Source: Phocoena phocoena (Eukaryota; Chordata; Mammalia; Artiodactyla; Phocoenidae). From it: a stretch of DNA of 64,000 bases. Each line of letters starts with the position of its first letter. Positions within the stretch are counted from its first letter, which is position 1. Shown here one piece after another: positions 24,895-35,199 of this stretch. The position numbers were made by a program, and so were the translations under genes. The notes under the pieces were generated by a model. That model saw only the letters and a list, made by a program, of their open reading frames with translations. It was not told the origin of the DNA and ran no database searches. The stretch is from NCBI RefSeq assembly GCF_963924675.1, contig NC_089238.1, positions 46,270,879 to 46,334,878 on the forward strand. Direction: 5' to 3'.

Positions 24895-25145
24895 CAATGG
24901 TTTGTTCACTATTGTATCCTCAGTCACTAGAACGTGCCTAGGACATTGTAGGTGGTTAAAACAATTTGGGTTTGTATTGTTTGTTTTTCTGGGGTTTTTT
25001 GGCCGCACCACATGGCTTGCGGGATCCTAGTTCCCCAGCCACGGATCAACCCCGGACCTTGGGTTCTCGGCAGTGAAAGCGTGGAGTCCTAACCACTCTC
25101 CCACCAGGGAATTCCCAACAATTTGTTGAATGAAGGAATGAATAA
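24895..25145 (+). repeat. L2 3' end interrupted by a CHR-1-type SINE
   Basis: L2 tail TATTGTATCCTCAGTCACTA ... continues after the SINE as TTGTTGAATGAAGGAATGAA. The SINE (24969-25116, antisense, ending CCACCAGGGAATTCCC) is flanked by AACAATTTG at 24960-24968 and 25117-25125. Confidence 0.85.
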
Positions 25146-25522
25146 AGAGCAGTCCCCTACTCAGCTCCTACTACCCCGCCTCCTCCGCCAAATCTCTCTC
25201 CTCTCAGTCTTCTCCCACTAGAGTCATCCCCCCTCTTCACTTGGCCCAGGTCTCATCCTCCTTCTCCCACTTCAGCACCTGCTCTCTTCTACTGTGAACC
25301 CAGCAGGCCTCCAGGGAAGAGATGAGCTGCCTCCCATTGCTGCTGTTCTCAGCAACGCAGATCCCCGCTCTGCAGTGGAGTGGAAGACAGGGATGCCTGC
25401 AGCCGCAGCGTGGCGGGGGCTCAAGGAAAACAGCTCCGAGGAGCTCAGAGGCCAAGGGCCTCCTAGGGCGGGCATGCTGGCCACGTAGGGAGTGGCTCCA
25501 AGGCCACTAGCAAAGATACTCA

Positions 25523-25748
25523 CAGAAGGCTTTTTTTTTTTTTTGCGGTACACGGGCCTCTCACTGTTGTGGCCTCTCCCGTTGCGGAGCACAGGCTCCG
25601 GATGCGCAGGCTCAGTGGCCATGGCTCACGGGCCCAGCCGCTCCGCGGCATGTGGGGCCTTCCCGGACCGGGGCACGAACCCATGACCCCTGCATCGGCA
25701 GGCAGACTCTCAACCACTGCGCCACCAGGGAAGCCCCAGAAGGCTTTT
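25523..25748 (-). mobile_element. Short CD/CDO-type CHR SINE, antisense, with TSD
   Basis: About 200-bp form with GCGGTACACGGGCCTCTCAC next to poly-T, flanked by CAGAAGGCTTTT at 25523-25534 and 25737-25748. This internally deleted form is known from cetaceans. Confidence 0.92.
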
Positions 25749-25869
25749 TAATGAGATAAAGCCCTCAGCAGCAGACACAAAAGCATGTAGCTCTCCATCC
25801 CATGGTCTGGGGTAGACAGAGCCATGAAAAAACATTCTGATGCTATAATATAGAGCAGATTCTAGTAGT

Positions 25870-26065
25870 TAAATACAGGGTTTGGAATCAGACAACTCCT
25901 CCCCAGTTCTCATCACTTTCTGACTGTGAGCAAGCCACTCAAATTCTTTGAGCTCAGCTTTCTTCCTCAGCAAGAATACAACAGTATTTGCCTAACCAGG
26001 TTGTTGGGAGAATTAAATGAGCCAATGCATTTAAAGGGTCTGGCACAGAGTAGGCATCCAACTTC
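25870..26065 (+). repeat. MIR element
   Basis: CTGACTGTGAGCAAGCCACT...GTTGTTGGGAGAATTAAATG...GGTCTGGCACAGAGTAGGCA. Nearly full length. Confidence 0.8.
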
Positions 26066-26745
26066 CTTATTAAACAATCATTCTGCCAAAATGTAAGGGT
26101 GCAAGTCTGGAAGGCTTCTTGGAGGAGGTACAATCTGCAGGACCCTGCATGAGATATGAGGCTGCTGGTAGCAGGAAATCCCTCTGGGAGCCAGGACTAC
26201 CCACAGGGATATCTTAGGTTGAGTTCCCTAGATGCCTTAGGTTGAGTTCTCAGAGCCTGAGAAAGGGATTCTTGTGCAAATGATCTCTTAGGGCAGTGAG
26301 GGAGGCAGGATAGGGCAGGGGAAGAAGCCAAGCAAAGATGTCGGTTCAGCTAAGTCTAGCCTCAGTCTGATCCTCTGGGGAGCTCTGGAGTATAAAATAC
26401 ATCACAAGGTTTATCCCTCTTAGAAGCAAGGGAGCTGGACTTTTTACCCCACATCAGTCATTCGTGGGCTGTAGGCAGGCCAGGGAGAGGTAGGGAAAGG
26501 AGGGCATCTCCAGGCAAAGCAGCTCACAGGGACTGATACCAGTTCTTCAGAGAAGGGTGCATCTATGAGACATTAGCAGCCAGCACTCACAACAGCAGGG
26601 GAATGGGTGCAACCATCCCTGTAAAGGTATATAACCAAGAGTATTTACTGCCAAGGGACTGGCAAAGAGATGGGAACTGGATGAAGAAAACGGGGAGAGG
26701 ATATTAAATTCTCCTACTGGGTCTTCCAAGGAGAAATTGAAGCAG

Positions 26746-27474
26746 CTGATATGTTTTTGTTTGTTTGCATTTTTTTTTTTTTTTTGCGGTACGCTGGCCC
26801 CTCACTGTTGTGGCCCCTCCCGTTGTGGAGCACAGGCTCCGGACGCGCAGGCTCAGCGGCCATGGCTCACGGGCCCAGCCGCCCCGCAGCATGCGGGATC
26901 TTCCCAGACCGGGACACGAACCCGTATCCCCTGCATCAGCAGGTGGACTCTCAACCACTGCGCCACCAGGGAAGCCCTGTTTGTTTGCTTTTATTTTTTG
27001 CCGTACCACACAGCTTGCAGGATCTTAGGGATCCCACAGGGATCGAACCTGTGTCCCCTGCAGTGGAAGTGCAGAGTCCTAACCACTGGACCGCCAGGGA
27101 AGTCCCTGGTATGTTTTTATAAATTTATTAATTTACTTATTTTGGCTTGTTGGGTCATTGCTGTGCGCGGGCTTTCTCTGGTTGCGCCGAGCGGGGGCTG
27201 CTCTTTGTCGTGGTGCACGGGCTTCTCATTGCCGTGGCTTCTCTTGTTGCGGAGCACGGGCTCTAGGCGCACGGGCTTCAGTAGTTGCAGCACGTGGGCT
27301 CAGTAGTTGTGGTTTGCAGGCTCTAGAGCGCAGGCTGAGTAGTTGTGGCGCACGGGCTTAGTTGCTCCGCGGCATGTGGGATCTTCCCGGACCAGGGCAC
27401 GAACCCGTGGCCCCTGCATTGTTAGGCAGATCCTTAACCACTGCACCACCAGGGAAGTCCCCTGGTATGGTTTT
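26746..27474 (-). mobile_element. Nested cluster of three antisense SINEs (CD-type, CHR-1, CHR-2)
   Basis: Short CD-type SINE at about 26768-26977, CHR-1-type at about 26985-27105, CHR-2 long form at about 27135-27461. The target motif CTGRTATGTTTTT occurs at 26746, 27106 and 27462 (the last with one change). TGTTTGTTTGC brackets the CD copy, showing successive insertions. Confidence 0.88.
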
Positions 27475-27719
27475 AAATAACTAAAACCCAGACCTGATAG
27501 GATTACCAAATAGTTAACCCTTTCTGGAGAGCTAATAAGTGTACTTTATAATTAAGTGGCCCATCTTCTCCAATGCCTGATTTGCCTTTGCCGAATATCT
27601 TATGCAGTATTTTTCAAAAGGTGTTGCTATAGGATGTTAACAAGTGTTGCTGTAAAGGAGGTACAGATCCATTAAACAAAGGTAGAAAGGTTTATTTTCT
27701 TCCCACAACTTTTAAACCA

Positions 27720-28115
27720 ATATACTGGATCAACAAAAACAATGGAATATTATTCAGCCATAAAAAGAATGAAATACTAATACATACTGCAACACGGATG
27801 AGTTTTGAAAACATTATGTAAAATGAAAGAACTCAAACACAAATAACTACATATTGTATGATTCCGTTTATATGAAATGTGCGGAATAGTTAAATCCATA
27901 GAGACAGAAAACAGATTAATGGTTGCCAGGGACTGGTGGGAAGAATGGGGGGTGATCGCTGAAGGGGTAGAGTTTTCTCTTGGGATGATAAAAATGTTTT
28001 GGAACTAGATAGAGGTACTGGTTACAAAACATTGTGAATGTACTAAATACGCTGAATTGTATGCTTTAAAATGGTTAATTTTATGTTATGTGAATTTCAC
28101 CTCAATTTAAAAAAA
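27720..28115 (+). mobile_element. L1 3'-end fragment, sense
   Basis: AACAATGGAATATTATTCAG, TATTGTATGATTCCGTTTAT and TGGTTGCCAGGGACTGGTGG, then GTGAATTTCACCTCAAT: the end of an old L1M copy. Confidence 0.85.
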
Positions 28116-28378
28116 CAATCAGGACAAGCTCAGTGTGCTTGTTGCTAATGGGGTGTCACTGTTCTCAGGCCTTCTCAGTGGACACAGCTAAGGAAAAAAA
28201 TACCTATATGCATGGGGAACCTCTAGGCTAACCTATAAAGCATTTCACAAACAGGTTAGGGAATCCTTTTTTGAGAGCATCTCACAGGACCTATGATGTA
28301 GAAGGCTGACCCAGCGCATGGAATGTTGGTGGAAATGTTTTTGTTTGTTTGGGGGTTTTGTTTGTTTGTTTTGGGGGG

Positions 28379-28512
28379 ATGACTTTTGGTTTTGGTCAAG
28401 CCGCAGGGCATGCAGGATCTTAGCTCCCCAACCAGGGAATGAACCCGAGCCTCCTGCAGTGGAAGCGTGGAATCTTAACCACTGGACCACCAGGGAAGTC
28501 CTATGACTTCTG
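28379..28512 (-). mobile_element. CHR-1-type SINE, antisense
   Basis: Body CAAGCCGCAGGGCATGCAGG...GGACCACCAGGGAAGTCC, about 28390-28500. It is flanked by similar ATGACTTTTG / ATGACTTCTG sequences. Confidence 0.82.
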
Positions 28513-28756
28513 TTTTAATCAGCACTCTTCTTCTGCCTTTTTGTATAACTTTGGAGAAACTGTTTCTCTGAGCTGGGACTTACTTTATACACCAGACCAA
28601 TGGTCTCCATTGATATAATTGAAAGGACTGTAAAAAAAAGTTTAACACTTTTAAAGTCTGTCAGAGTGCTTTACTAGGTTTCAAGCTCCAAGAAGATAGG
28701 GTCTAAGTCTTCTATATCAGTAATTTTCACAGTGCCAGCCAGTGGGCTTTCCACAT

Positions 28757-28806
28757 AGGCACACACATAGGAATAGGTAGTACACACATAGGAATAGGTA
28801 GTACAC
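28757..28806 (+). repeat. 22-bp tandem duplication
   Basis: ACACATAGGAATAGGTAGTA is repeated twice in a row. Confidence 0.85.
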
Positions 28807-30005
28807 ATTCTATGGAAGACCGTGGACCAAGCACTTTACCTCCCTGAGCTATCTGCCAATTTAGTTCTGCCAGAGGCTAAGAAATAATTAATTTAATCAA
28901 CATTTCTGGAAGGTCTGTTTGGACCTACAAAAGCCGGTCCTCTGCTCTCCAATAGTCTGTTATCTAGTGAAGTAATGATAACAAAAGACACCATCAGTTG
29001 AAACTTCCCCAGTTCCATTCATTTAATCTTTAATCTGGATCATCAACATTTAGATCATTTTTAATCTTTGCTCTTACAATGCTATAACAGATATCCATCT
29101 CTATATGTAACTAAGAACATGTACGAATAGGATATCTTCCTAGAACTTACTAGGTCAAATTGTGTGTGCATGTGCACTTTGAAGATATTACCAAGTCTCT
29201 TTTCGTAGAGGCTGTATGGATTTCCAGCCACATTGGCAGTGGCTGGAGAATCCTTGTTCCCCACACGCTTGCCAAGATAGCTATCAAGCTTTTTGATCTT
29301 TGCCAATCTGATAGGTGAAAAATGATATCTCAGTGTGGTTTTAATTTGCATTTCTTTTATTAAGAGTGAAGCTCTGAGAAAATAAGTGTTAGTTAGAATG
29401 TGGAGAAATTGGAACACTTGTGTACTGTTGGTGGGAATGTAAAATGGTACAGCCACTGTGGAAAACATTAAGGTGGCTCCTCAAAAAAATTAAAGACAGA
29501 ATTATCATATGATCCAGGAATTTCACTTTTGGAGTATATCCAAAAGAATTGAAAACAGGAACTCAAAGAGATATTTGTAAACCCATGTTCATAGCATCAT
29601 TGTTCACAATAGCCAAAAGATGGAAGCAACCCAAGTGTCCATCAATGGATGAATGGATAAAATGTGGTATATACATACAATAGAATATTATTCAGCCTAA
29701 AAAAAGAAGGAAATCCTGACACATGCCACAACATGGATGAACACTGAGAACATTATGCTAAGTGAAATAAGCCAGACACAAAAGGACAAATATTGTCTTC
29801 ATACTTACATGCCTTGATAGTCAAATTCATAGAGACAGAAACTAGCCTGCTGGTTGTCAGAGGCTGGGAGGAGAGGAAAATGTGGGGAGTTATCCTTTAA
29901 TGGCACGTAGTTTCAGTTTGGGAAAACCAAAAAGTTCTGAAGATAAATGGTAGTGTTTGTTGTACAACAATGTGAATGTACTTAGTGTCACGGAACTGTA
30001 CACTT

Positions 30006-30235
30006 AAAAATGGTTAAGATGGGGCTTCCCTGGGGCACAGTGGTTGAGAGTCCGCCTGCTGATGCAGGGGACACAGGTTTGTGCCCTGGTCCGGGAGGAT
30101 CCCACATGCCGCGGGGCAGCTGGGCCCGTGAGCCATGGCCGCTGAGCCTGCGCGTCTGGAGCCTGTGCTCCACAACGGGAGAGGCCACAGCGGTGAGAGG
30201 CCCGCGTACCGCAAAAAAAAAAATGGTTAAGATGG
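30006..30235 (+). mobile_element. Short CD/CDO-type CHR SINE inside the sense L1
   Basis: Body at about 30023-30218 with AAAAATGGTTAAGATGG on both sides (30006-30022 and 30219-30235). The perfect TSD shows it is younger than the host L1. Confidence 0.94.
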
Positions 30236-30282
30236 TAAGTTTTATGTGTATTTTAGCACAATTTTTTAAAAAAGAGTGAAGC

Positions 30283-30390
30283 GGTCCAGTGGTCAAGACT
30301 ATGCACTTCCACTGTAGGGGGCACAGGTACCAGGGAAACTAAGATCTCGCATGCCATGAGGTGTGGCCAAAAACAACAACAACAAAACAT
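30283..30390 (+). mobile_element. CHR-1-type SINE at the L1 junction
   Basis: GTCCAGTGGTCAAGACTATG ... GGTGTGGCCAAAAACAACAAC, between two AAAAAAGAGTGAAGC copies. Confidence 0.8.
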
Positions 30391-30600
30391 AAAAAAGAGT
30401 GAAGCTTTGCATCTTTTCATGTCACAGCCATTTGTGTTTCCTTCTCTGTGAACTGTCCGTTTATATTCTTTTCACATTTCCTGTTCCTTGGTCATCTTCT
30501 TACTGATTTACAGAGCACTTTGTATTAGCCTTTTACCCTGATATAAATTGCAAACTTTTCGTCCATTTTCCTATTGACTTGGTTTTTGTTGTGTTGTTTC

Positions 30601-30925
30601 TTTTAAAAAATAAACTTATTTATTTATTTATTTTTGGCTGTGTTGGGTCTTCGTTGCTGCATACAGGCTTTCTCGAGTTGTGGTGAGCAGGGGCTACTCT
30701 TCGTTGCCATGTGCGGGCTTCTCATTGCGAGGCTTCTCTTGTTGCGGAGCATGGGCTTTAGGCGCTCAGGCCTCAGTGGTTGTGGCTTGCGGGCTGTAGT
30801 TGTGGCACACGGGCTTAGTTGCTCCACGGCATGTGGCATCTTCGTGGACCAGGGCTCGAACCCGTGTCCCCTGAATTGGCAAGCAGATTCTTAACCACTG
30901 CACCACCAGGGAAGCCCTTGTTGTG
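30601..30925 (-). mobile_element. CHR-2-type SINE, antisense
   Basis: Body to 30917 (GCACCACCAGGGAAGCCC), with TTGTTGTG on both sides. Confidence 0.9.
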
Positions 30926-30987
30926 GTTTTGGTTTTTAGCTAGGTATGAGGTAGAGATCTGACTAAACTTTTAAAAGCCGTTTTATA

Positions 30988-31177
30988 AATTAGGAGTTTG
31001 GGATCAACATATACACACTACTGTATATAAAATAGGTAAACAACAAGGACCTACTATGTAACACAGGGAACTATACTCAATATCTTGTAATAACCTGTAA
31101 TGGAAAAGAATCTGAAAAAGAATACATATATATCCATAACAGAATCACTTTGCTGTACAGTTGAAACTAACACAACA
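30988..31177 (+). mobile_element. Artiodactyl-type L1 3' end, sense
   Basis: TATACACACTACTGTATATAA, ACAAGGACCTACTATGTAAC and CACTTTGCTGTACAGTTGAA match the 3' end of the L1 lineage abundant in cetartiodactyls. Confidence 0.85.
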
Positions 31178-31179
31178 CA

Positions 31180-32680
31180 GAACTGTGTACCTTGCTCTGG
31201 ATCACACAGGCCATTAGGGTGGGAGTTGCCAAATGGGTCAAACAGAAAGCCAGGCAGGGAGGGAGCCAGCTCCACTTTGCACCTTGCTACTTAGTAGCTG
31301 TCTGCCTCCAAAGCCCGGTGCTCACACCCACCATGTTCACTTCCTGTTCCACTGCTTTCCTTGCTCTGGATGCTCACCAGCAAAGGTAGGCTTTTAAGAG
31401 AATGAGGCAAATTCAAGTGCTACCCGAGGGGTGATGTTCACCGGTGGCTGTGTGGCTGAGGCAGTTGGGAAGAACCTTGTGGAAGAAGGAAAACTCAAGG
31501 TAGACTTTGGAGAGTCAGGCAGAATTTGGATGGGTGGAGAGGATAGGAAAACACAACCGGCAAGGGAAAATGGGTAAAAACCGATTTGACATCTAACTGG
31601 GAGGTAGTCAGGGTGATGATGGGGCTTCCTGTTGGAGTTGAGGGATAGAGAGGGTCTGTCTGTCTTGCCCATGAAAGGACATCTTAATTCTGCCTGGGTA
31701 ATCTGCTAACAGAGCTTTGGGAGACGGATGTAAATTCAAAAAGGCTAATTACCTTCTGCCTGTGAGGGAATGTTGCCATTGCATGTGACTCCGGTACAGA
31801 GGCAAAGCCGCCTGGCAGCTGGTTTTAGGGGCAGAGCATGGGGTTGCCTGTGGATTACTTAGCCCCTCTACGGTCTGTGACAGGGACACACACACACACA
31901 CACACCCCAAAAAAACAGGAAAGCAGTCAAGGGTCAACATTAGTTAGGGCCCAATGCCTCTGGTGGCCTCTTGGCTACTTGCCCAAGAACCTAGCAATAA
32001 CTTGCCCTTTGGCCCTTGGTGGATGGGAGGAAGGCTAGAGCCTGGGGCCCAAGAACTCATAGCGCATACCCACTTTGTCAAAGATAAACAAAGCCAGGCA
32101 CTAGTTAAAGTAGTAAGGACAGATTTTAACCAATATACTATCGCAATAGCATATTGCAACTTCAATTTGCACAGAGGTGACTGGGTCTTTTAAAGGGAGA
32201 ATGAGGGAGTATGGAGGGAGGCGAGCAGGGGCTCCGTTGAGTCAGGGTTGGTCAGTGTAAACGCTGATTAGGCCAGCTGTATTTGTTAGCTGGCAATAAT
32301 TGAAGTCAGGACTCCACCCACCCACAGAGCCTGGGAGACAGAGGCCCTATCCGTCCCAATGATTACATTTCAAGGGAATGGCTTTCAGGTCCTTGAGAAA
32401 GACACATAATACATATACATCTGATATACACCTCAAAGGGACAGGAAGAAGTCACAGTTGTAAGCCCTTTTTAGTATAGGCTCTAAGAAAGGGGTGGTGG
32501 TGGGGAGCTTATTACAAGTGTTGTCTAGAACAAACAGTAAATTCTGGAGCTTTCTCTGGCAGGCAGTTTAAAGGGGGTTAGGGTCATTCTAGGGATGTGG
32601 CCTTGAGGTGTTAGAAACTATGTTATTGGGTTTAAGTCTTTTAATGTGGGTGGAGGAGGGTGGATAAAATTATTTGTGTT
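31180..32680. other. Intergenic stretch without a recognised gene
   Basis: Contains a short CA run at 31889-31905. Its composition may reflect an old LTR remnant, but no LTR ends, primer site or gag/pol similarity could be recognised. Confidence 0.35.
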
Positions 32681-32706
32681 GAGAGTGTAGGTTTTGTTTG
32701 TGCGTT

Positions 32707-32835
32707 GTTTTTTGTTTTTTTTTTTTTGGCTGCCCCTCGCGTCATGCAGGATCTTATTTCCCCAACAGGGATTTAACCCATGCCCCCTGCAGTAGAAGCT
32801 CGGAGTCTTAACCACTGGACCACCAGGGAAGTCCC
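32707..32835 (-). mobile_element. CHR-1-type SINE, antisense
   Basis: Poly-T then GGCTGCCCCTCGCGTCATGC...GGACCACCAGGGAAGTCCC, flanked by GAGTGTAG-like repeats at about 32684 and 32838. Confidence 0.88.
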
Positions 32836-33504
32836 AAGAGTGTAGTTTTTATAGGCCAAGGTTGAGACCTATTGGAGAAGAGGGCCCAGAGGAGCCTGGC
32901 TAGAGTTTGGTGGAGCAGAGAACATTTGTCATCTCACAGCTGAAAGAATCTGAGATCGTGCCTGAGGGTGAAGGTCACCAAGTTCCCCCTTCTGAGGTTT
33001 GTAGCTCCCAGAAAATCATGTGGTAAGTAGGATCTACCTGGGTAGGTGTGAGAGTCACTCTCTGCTACCTGACAAGTCAGGAATCCACCTCCCCACCTCT
33101 CAATCCTCCAGCCTGTTATAGGTCATCATACACCCAGAAGCAGAGGATACCACTGAACTGACCCTATCCTATAGGTTTGAGATTTCAACCCCTGGCTTGC
33201 ACCCAGAGCTTGGGGAGTAGCACCAGGTATACCTCACCTGTCCCTCTTTGAAACAGAAAACTTTCCCAGCTTTGGAGAGAATGCTAAGGGCTAAGGTCTG
33301 GAACACCTTTCAGGCCCATGTAGTATTTTCCTTTTACTGCATGAACTGATTTACTTATTTAAATTAAAAAGAGCATTTCTGTGGTAAACTAGCCTGAGAC
33401 CCCTCTTTCTATAGCCTGGTTTTTCAGAGGCTAATATTATTCCACAGCCGGCCCATCCTTGAAGGACAATGCCAGAACTCTAGCCAACAAACGCCAATAG
33501 CAGC

Positions 33505-33675
33505 AGTTTTCAAAGTGGTTCCCCAAACCAGCATCGCCTGGGAACTTTTTAGAAACGCAAACTCTCAGGTCCACCCTGGGGTTAAAGAAACAGCAACTGA
33601 GGGTATGGGTCAGCTGTGTTTGAACAAACTCTCCAGGAGAATCTGATAGACGCCAGTTAGAGAACCACTGGTTTA
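33505..33675 (+). mobile_element. MER5-like hAT DNA transposon fragment
   Basis: CAGTTTTCAAAGTGGTTCCC...CATCGCCTGGGAACTTTTTA...AGAGAACCACTGG has the terminal and internal pattern of MER5A-type non-autonomous elements. Confidence 0.8.
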
Positions 33676-33731
33676 CAGGCCTCCCCTCTGCCAGAGGGGA
33701 TGAAACTTGGAGGGCAACCTGGAGCTTCACT

Positions 33732-33967
33732 AAGATTGAGGTAGGAGGGCTTCCCTGGTGGCGCAGTGGTTGAGAGTCCGCCTGCCAATGCAGGGGACAC
33801 GGGTTCATGACCCGGTCCGGGAAGATCCCACATGCCGCGGAGCGGCTGGGCCCGTGAGCCAAGGCCACTGAGCCTGTGCGTCCGGAGCCTGTGCTCCGCA
33901 ATGGGAGAGGCCACAACAGTGAGAGGCCCGCGTATGGCAAAAGAAAAAGAAAAAAGATTGAGGTAGG
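33732..33967 (+). mobile_element. Short CD/CDO-type CHR SINE with 14-bp TSD
   Basis: Body 33748-33953 flanked by AAGATTGAGGTAGG at 33732-33745 and 33954-33967. Confidence 0.94.
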
Positions 33968-33984
33968 TTTGGAAATTGGGGGAA

Positions 33985-34034
33985 GCTAAGAGAAGACATG
34001 GAAAAACGTGCTAAGAGAAGACATGGAAAAATAT
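33985..34034 (+). repeat. 25-bp tandem duplication
   Basis: GCTAAGAGAAGACATGGAAA occurs at 33985 and 34010. Confidence 0.9.
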
Positions 34035-34815
34035 TTAAAATGTGTGCGCTTTGCCCTAAACAGTTGGGAGATAAGGGCCCCAACCAGAGAGTGAGACTGG
34101 AATGAGAAGGTGCCCCAGGGGGTTAGCGCTCCAGGAAACCCACACACACGCGGCCCCTTTTTCCCAAGTCAGGAAAACCACACGCCCACGTGGCTCCTGG
34201 TGTTCTCTCTTCTCCCGCCTGTGCGCAGCGGCTCGACCGCAGCTCCAGCTTGCGGAGCCCGGGCACGAAGCCAAGCTTGCCTCAGGTCAAGGCTCTTTGC
34301 GAGCGCAAATGGAAACGGTACCCGGGGCGCGGTTCTCGGGTCGGAGGCTTCCTCTCTAGTCCCGCTCAGCTGCAGCTGAACACAGCCGTGTCTGAGAGGC
34401 ATCCTCGGCTACTTTGCGTCTCCCTTGAGATCCAGGTATTCAACCCGGGTCCGGGGCATCGCAGACCCCGCATCCTATTTCCACCATCGCGAGCCCGGCC
34501 TTCTGGGAGTGGAGATCTCCCATCCCCCTCTCCCCTCTTGCTCGGTAGAATCCCTGAGCCTTGGCGAAACTACAAAGCCCAGAAGCCCTAAGGCTCACGC
34601 GCTATCTTCTGGGAGTAGTAGTTCTGGATGCCGGACACTCCTAGCGGCCTGGCGCAGGCTGGACTCCATATCCCAGCATGCCCAGGGGCGTGCAGGAGGA
34701 GGTGGGAGGGGACAGACCAGGAGGATGTGAATGGGGAGGGGGCAGTTGCCCCCCTGCCCCCACCCTTCCCTTCCAGCCGGGCTGGGGTGGGGGGAGGGGC
34801 CGGGCTGAGGCGGCA

Positions 34816-34816
<1 letters not shown>

Positions 34817-34858
<42 letters not shown>
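34817..34858 (+). repeat. (CGG)14 trinucleotide tract
   Basis: Fourteen uninterrupted CGG units in the CpG island, probably in transcribed 5' UTR. Confidence 0.95.
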
Positions 34859-34859
<1 letters not shown>

Positions 34860-35009
34860 TCGGCTGCTCGCTTGGGGAGGGCACGGCGGGCAAGGGAGGG
34901 ACTGGCCCGCTGCGGGAGGACTGGGGAGCCGCGGAGATAACGGGTCCAGACGCTGGCGGCGGCGGCGGCTTTCTCTGCACTGGCGGAGGCGGCAGCAGGA
35001 GCGGCGAGT

Positions 35010-35039
35010 ATGGCCCGCGCGGCGCTCAGCGCTGACTGA
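35010..35039 (+). other. Upstream ORF MARAALSAD in putative ST3GAL2 exon 1
   Basis: ATG with A at -3 and G at +4 (strong context), followed by eight sense codons and TGA. It ends one base before the predicted splice donor, so it would be wholly contained in exon 1. Its existence as a uORF depends on the exon 1 model. Confidence 0.45.
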
Positions 35040-35199
35040 GGTGCGCGGGCGGGATGAGGGCGGGCGGGATGTGGGGCGCCCCGGGCCCCTCTCTGCCCCG
35101 AACCCGCTCTGCGCGGGCAGCTAGCTCTGCCAGCGGCCCACACCCGCCCGGTCCACCTCGGCAACTTCCCCTGGGTCGGGGCGCTGGTCTCCCCCGTGG

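Larger units (their letters stand above)
28990..30600 (-). mobile_element. Antisense L1 split by a sense L1 insertion
   Basis: Antisense L1 halves at 28990-29372 and about 30400-30600 are continuous in the element (GATAGGTGAAAAATGATATC ... then GCATCTTTTCATGTCACAGC). A sense L1 3' end occupies 29373-30268. The target duplication AAGAGTGAAGC is at 29362, about 30272 and about 30395. The third copy is explained by a CHR-1 SINE landing on the junction. Confidence 0.85.
34690..35040 (+). other. ST3GAL2: Probable ST3GAL2 first exon (5' UTR)
   Basis: CG-rich segment ending in GACTGAG and a GTGCGC donor at 35041. ST3GAL2 makes the Golgi beta-galactoside alpha-2,3-sialyltransferase 2, and its first exon is non-coding in human. 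The start is not determinable. No ST3GAL2 coding exon (MKCSLRVWF... or sialylmotifs) was found up to 64000, so the rest must lie beyond the window. Confidence 0.45.

Noticed and set aside
31630..32700. Possible LTR or endogenous retrovirus remnant
   Set aside because: No terminal repeats, primer-binding site or gag/pol-like frame could be seen, so it is only mentioned as an unassigned stretch.
34678..35124. Poly-Ala and poly-Arg frames across the CGG tract
   Set aside because: They are products of the repeat in a CpG island and have no support as protein.
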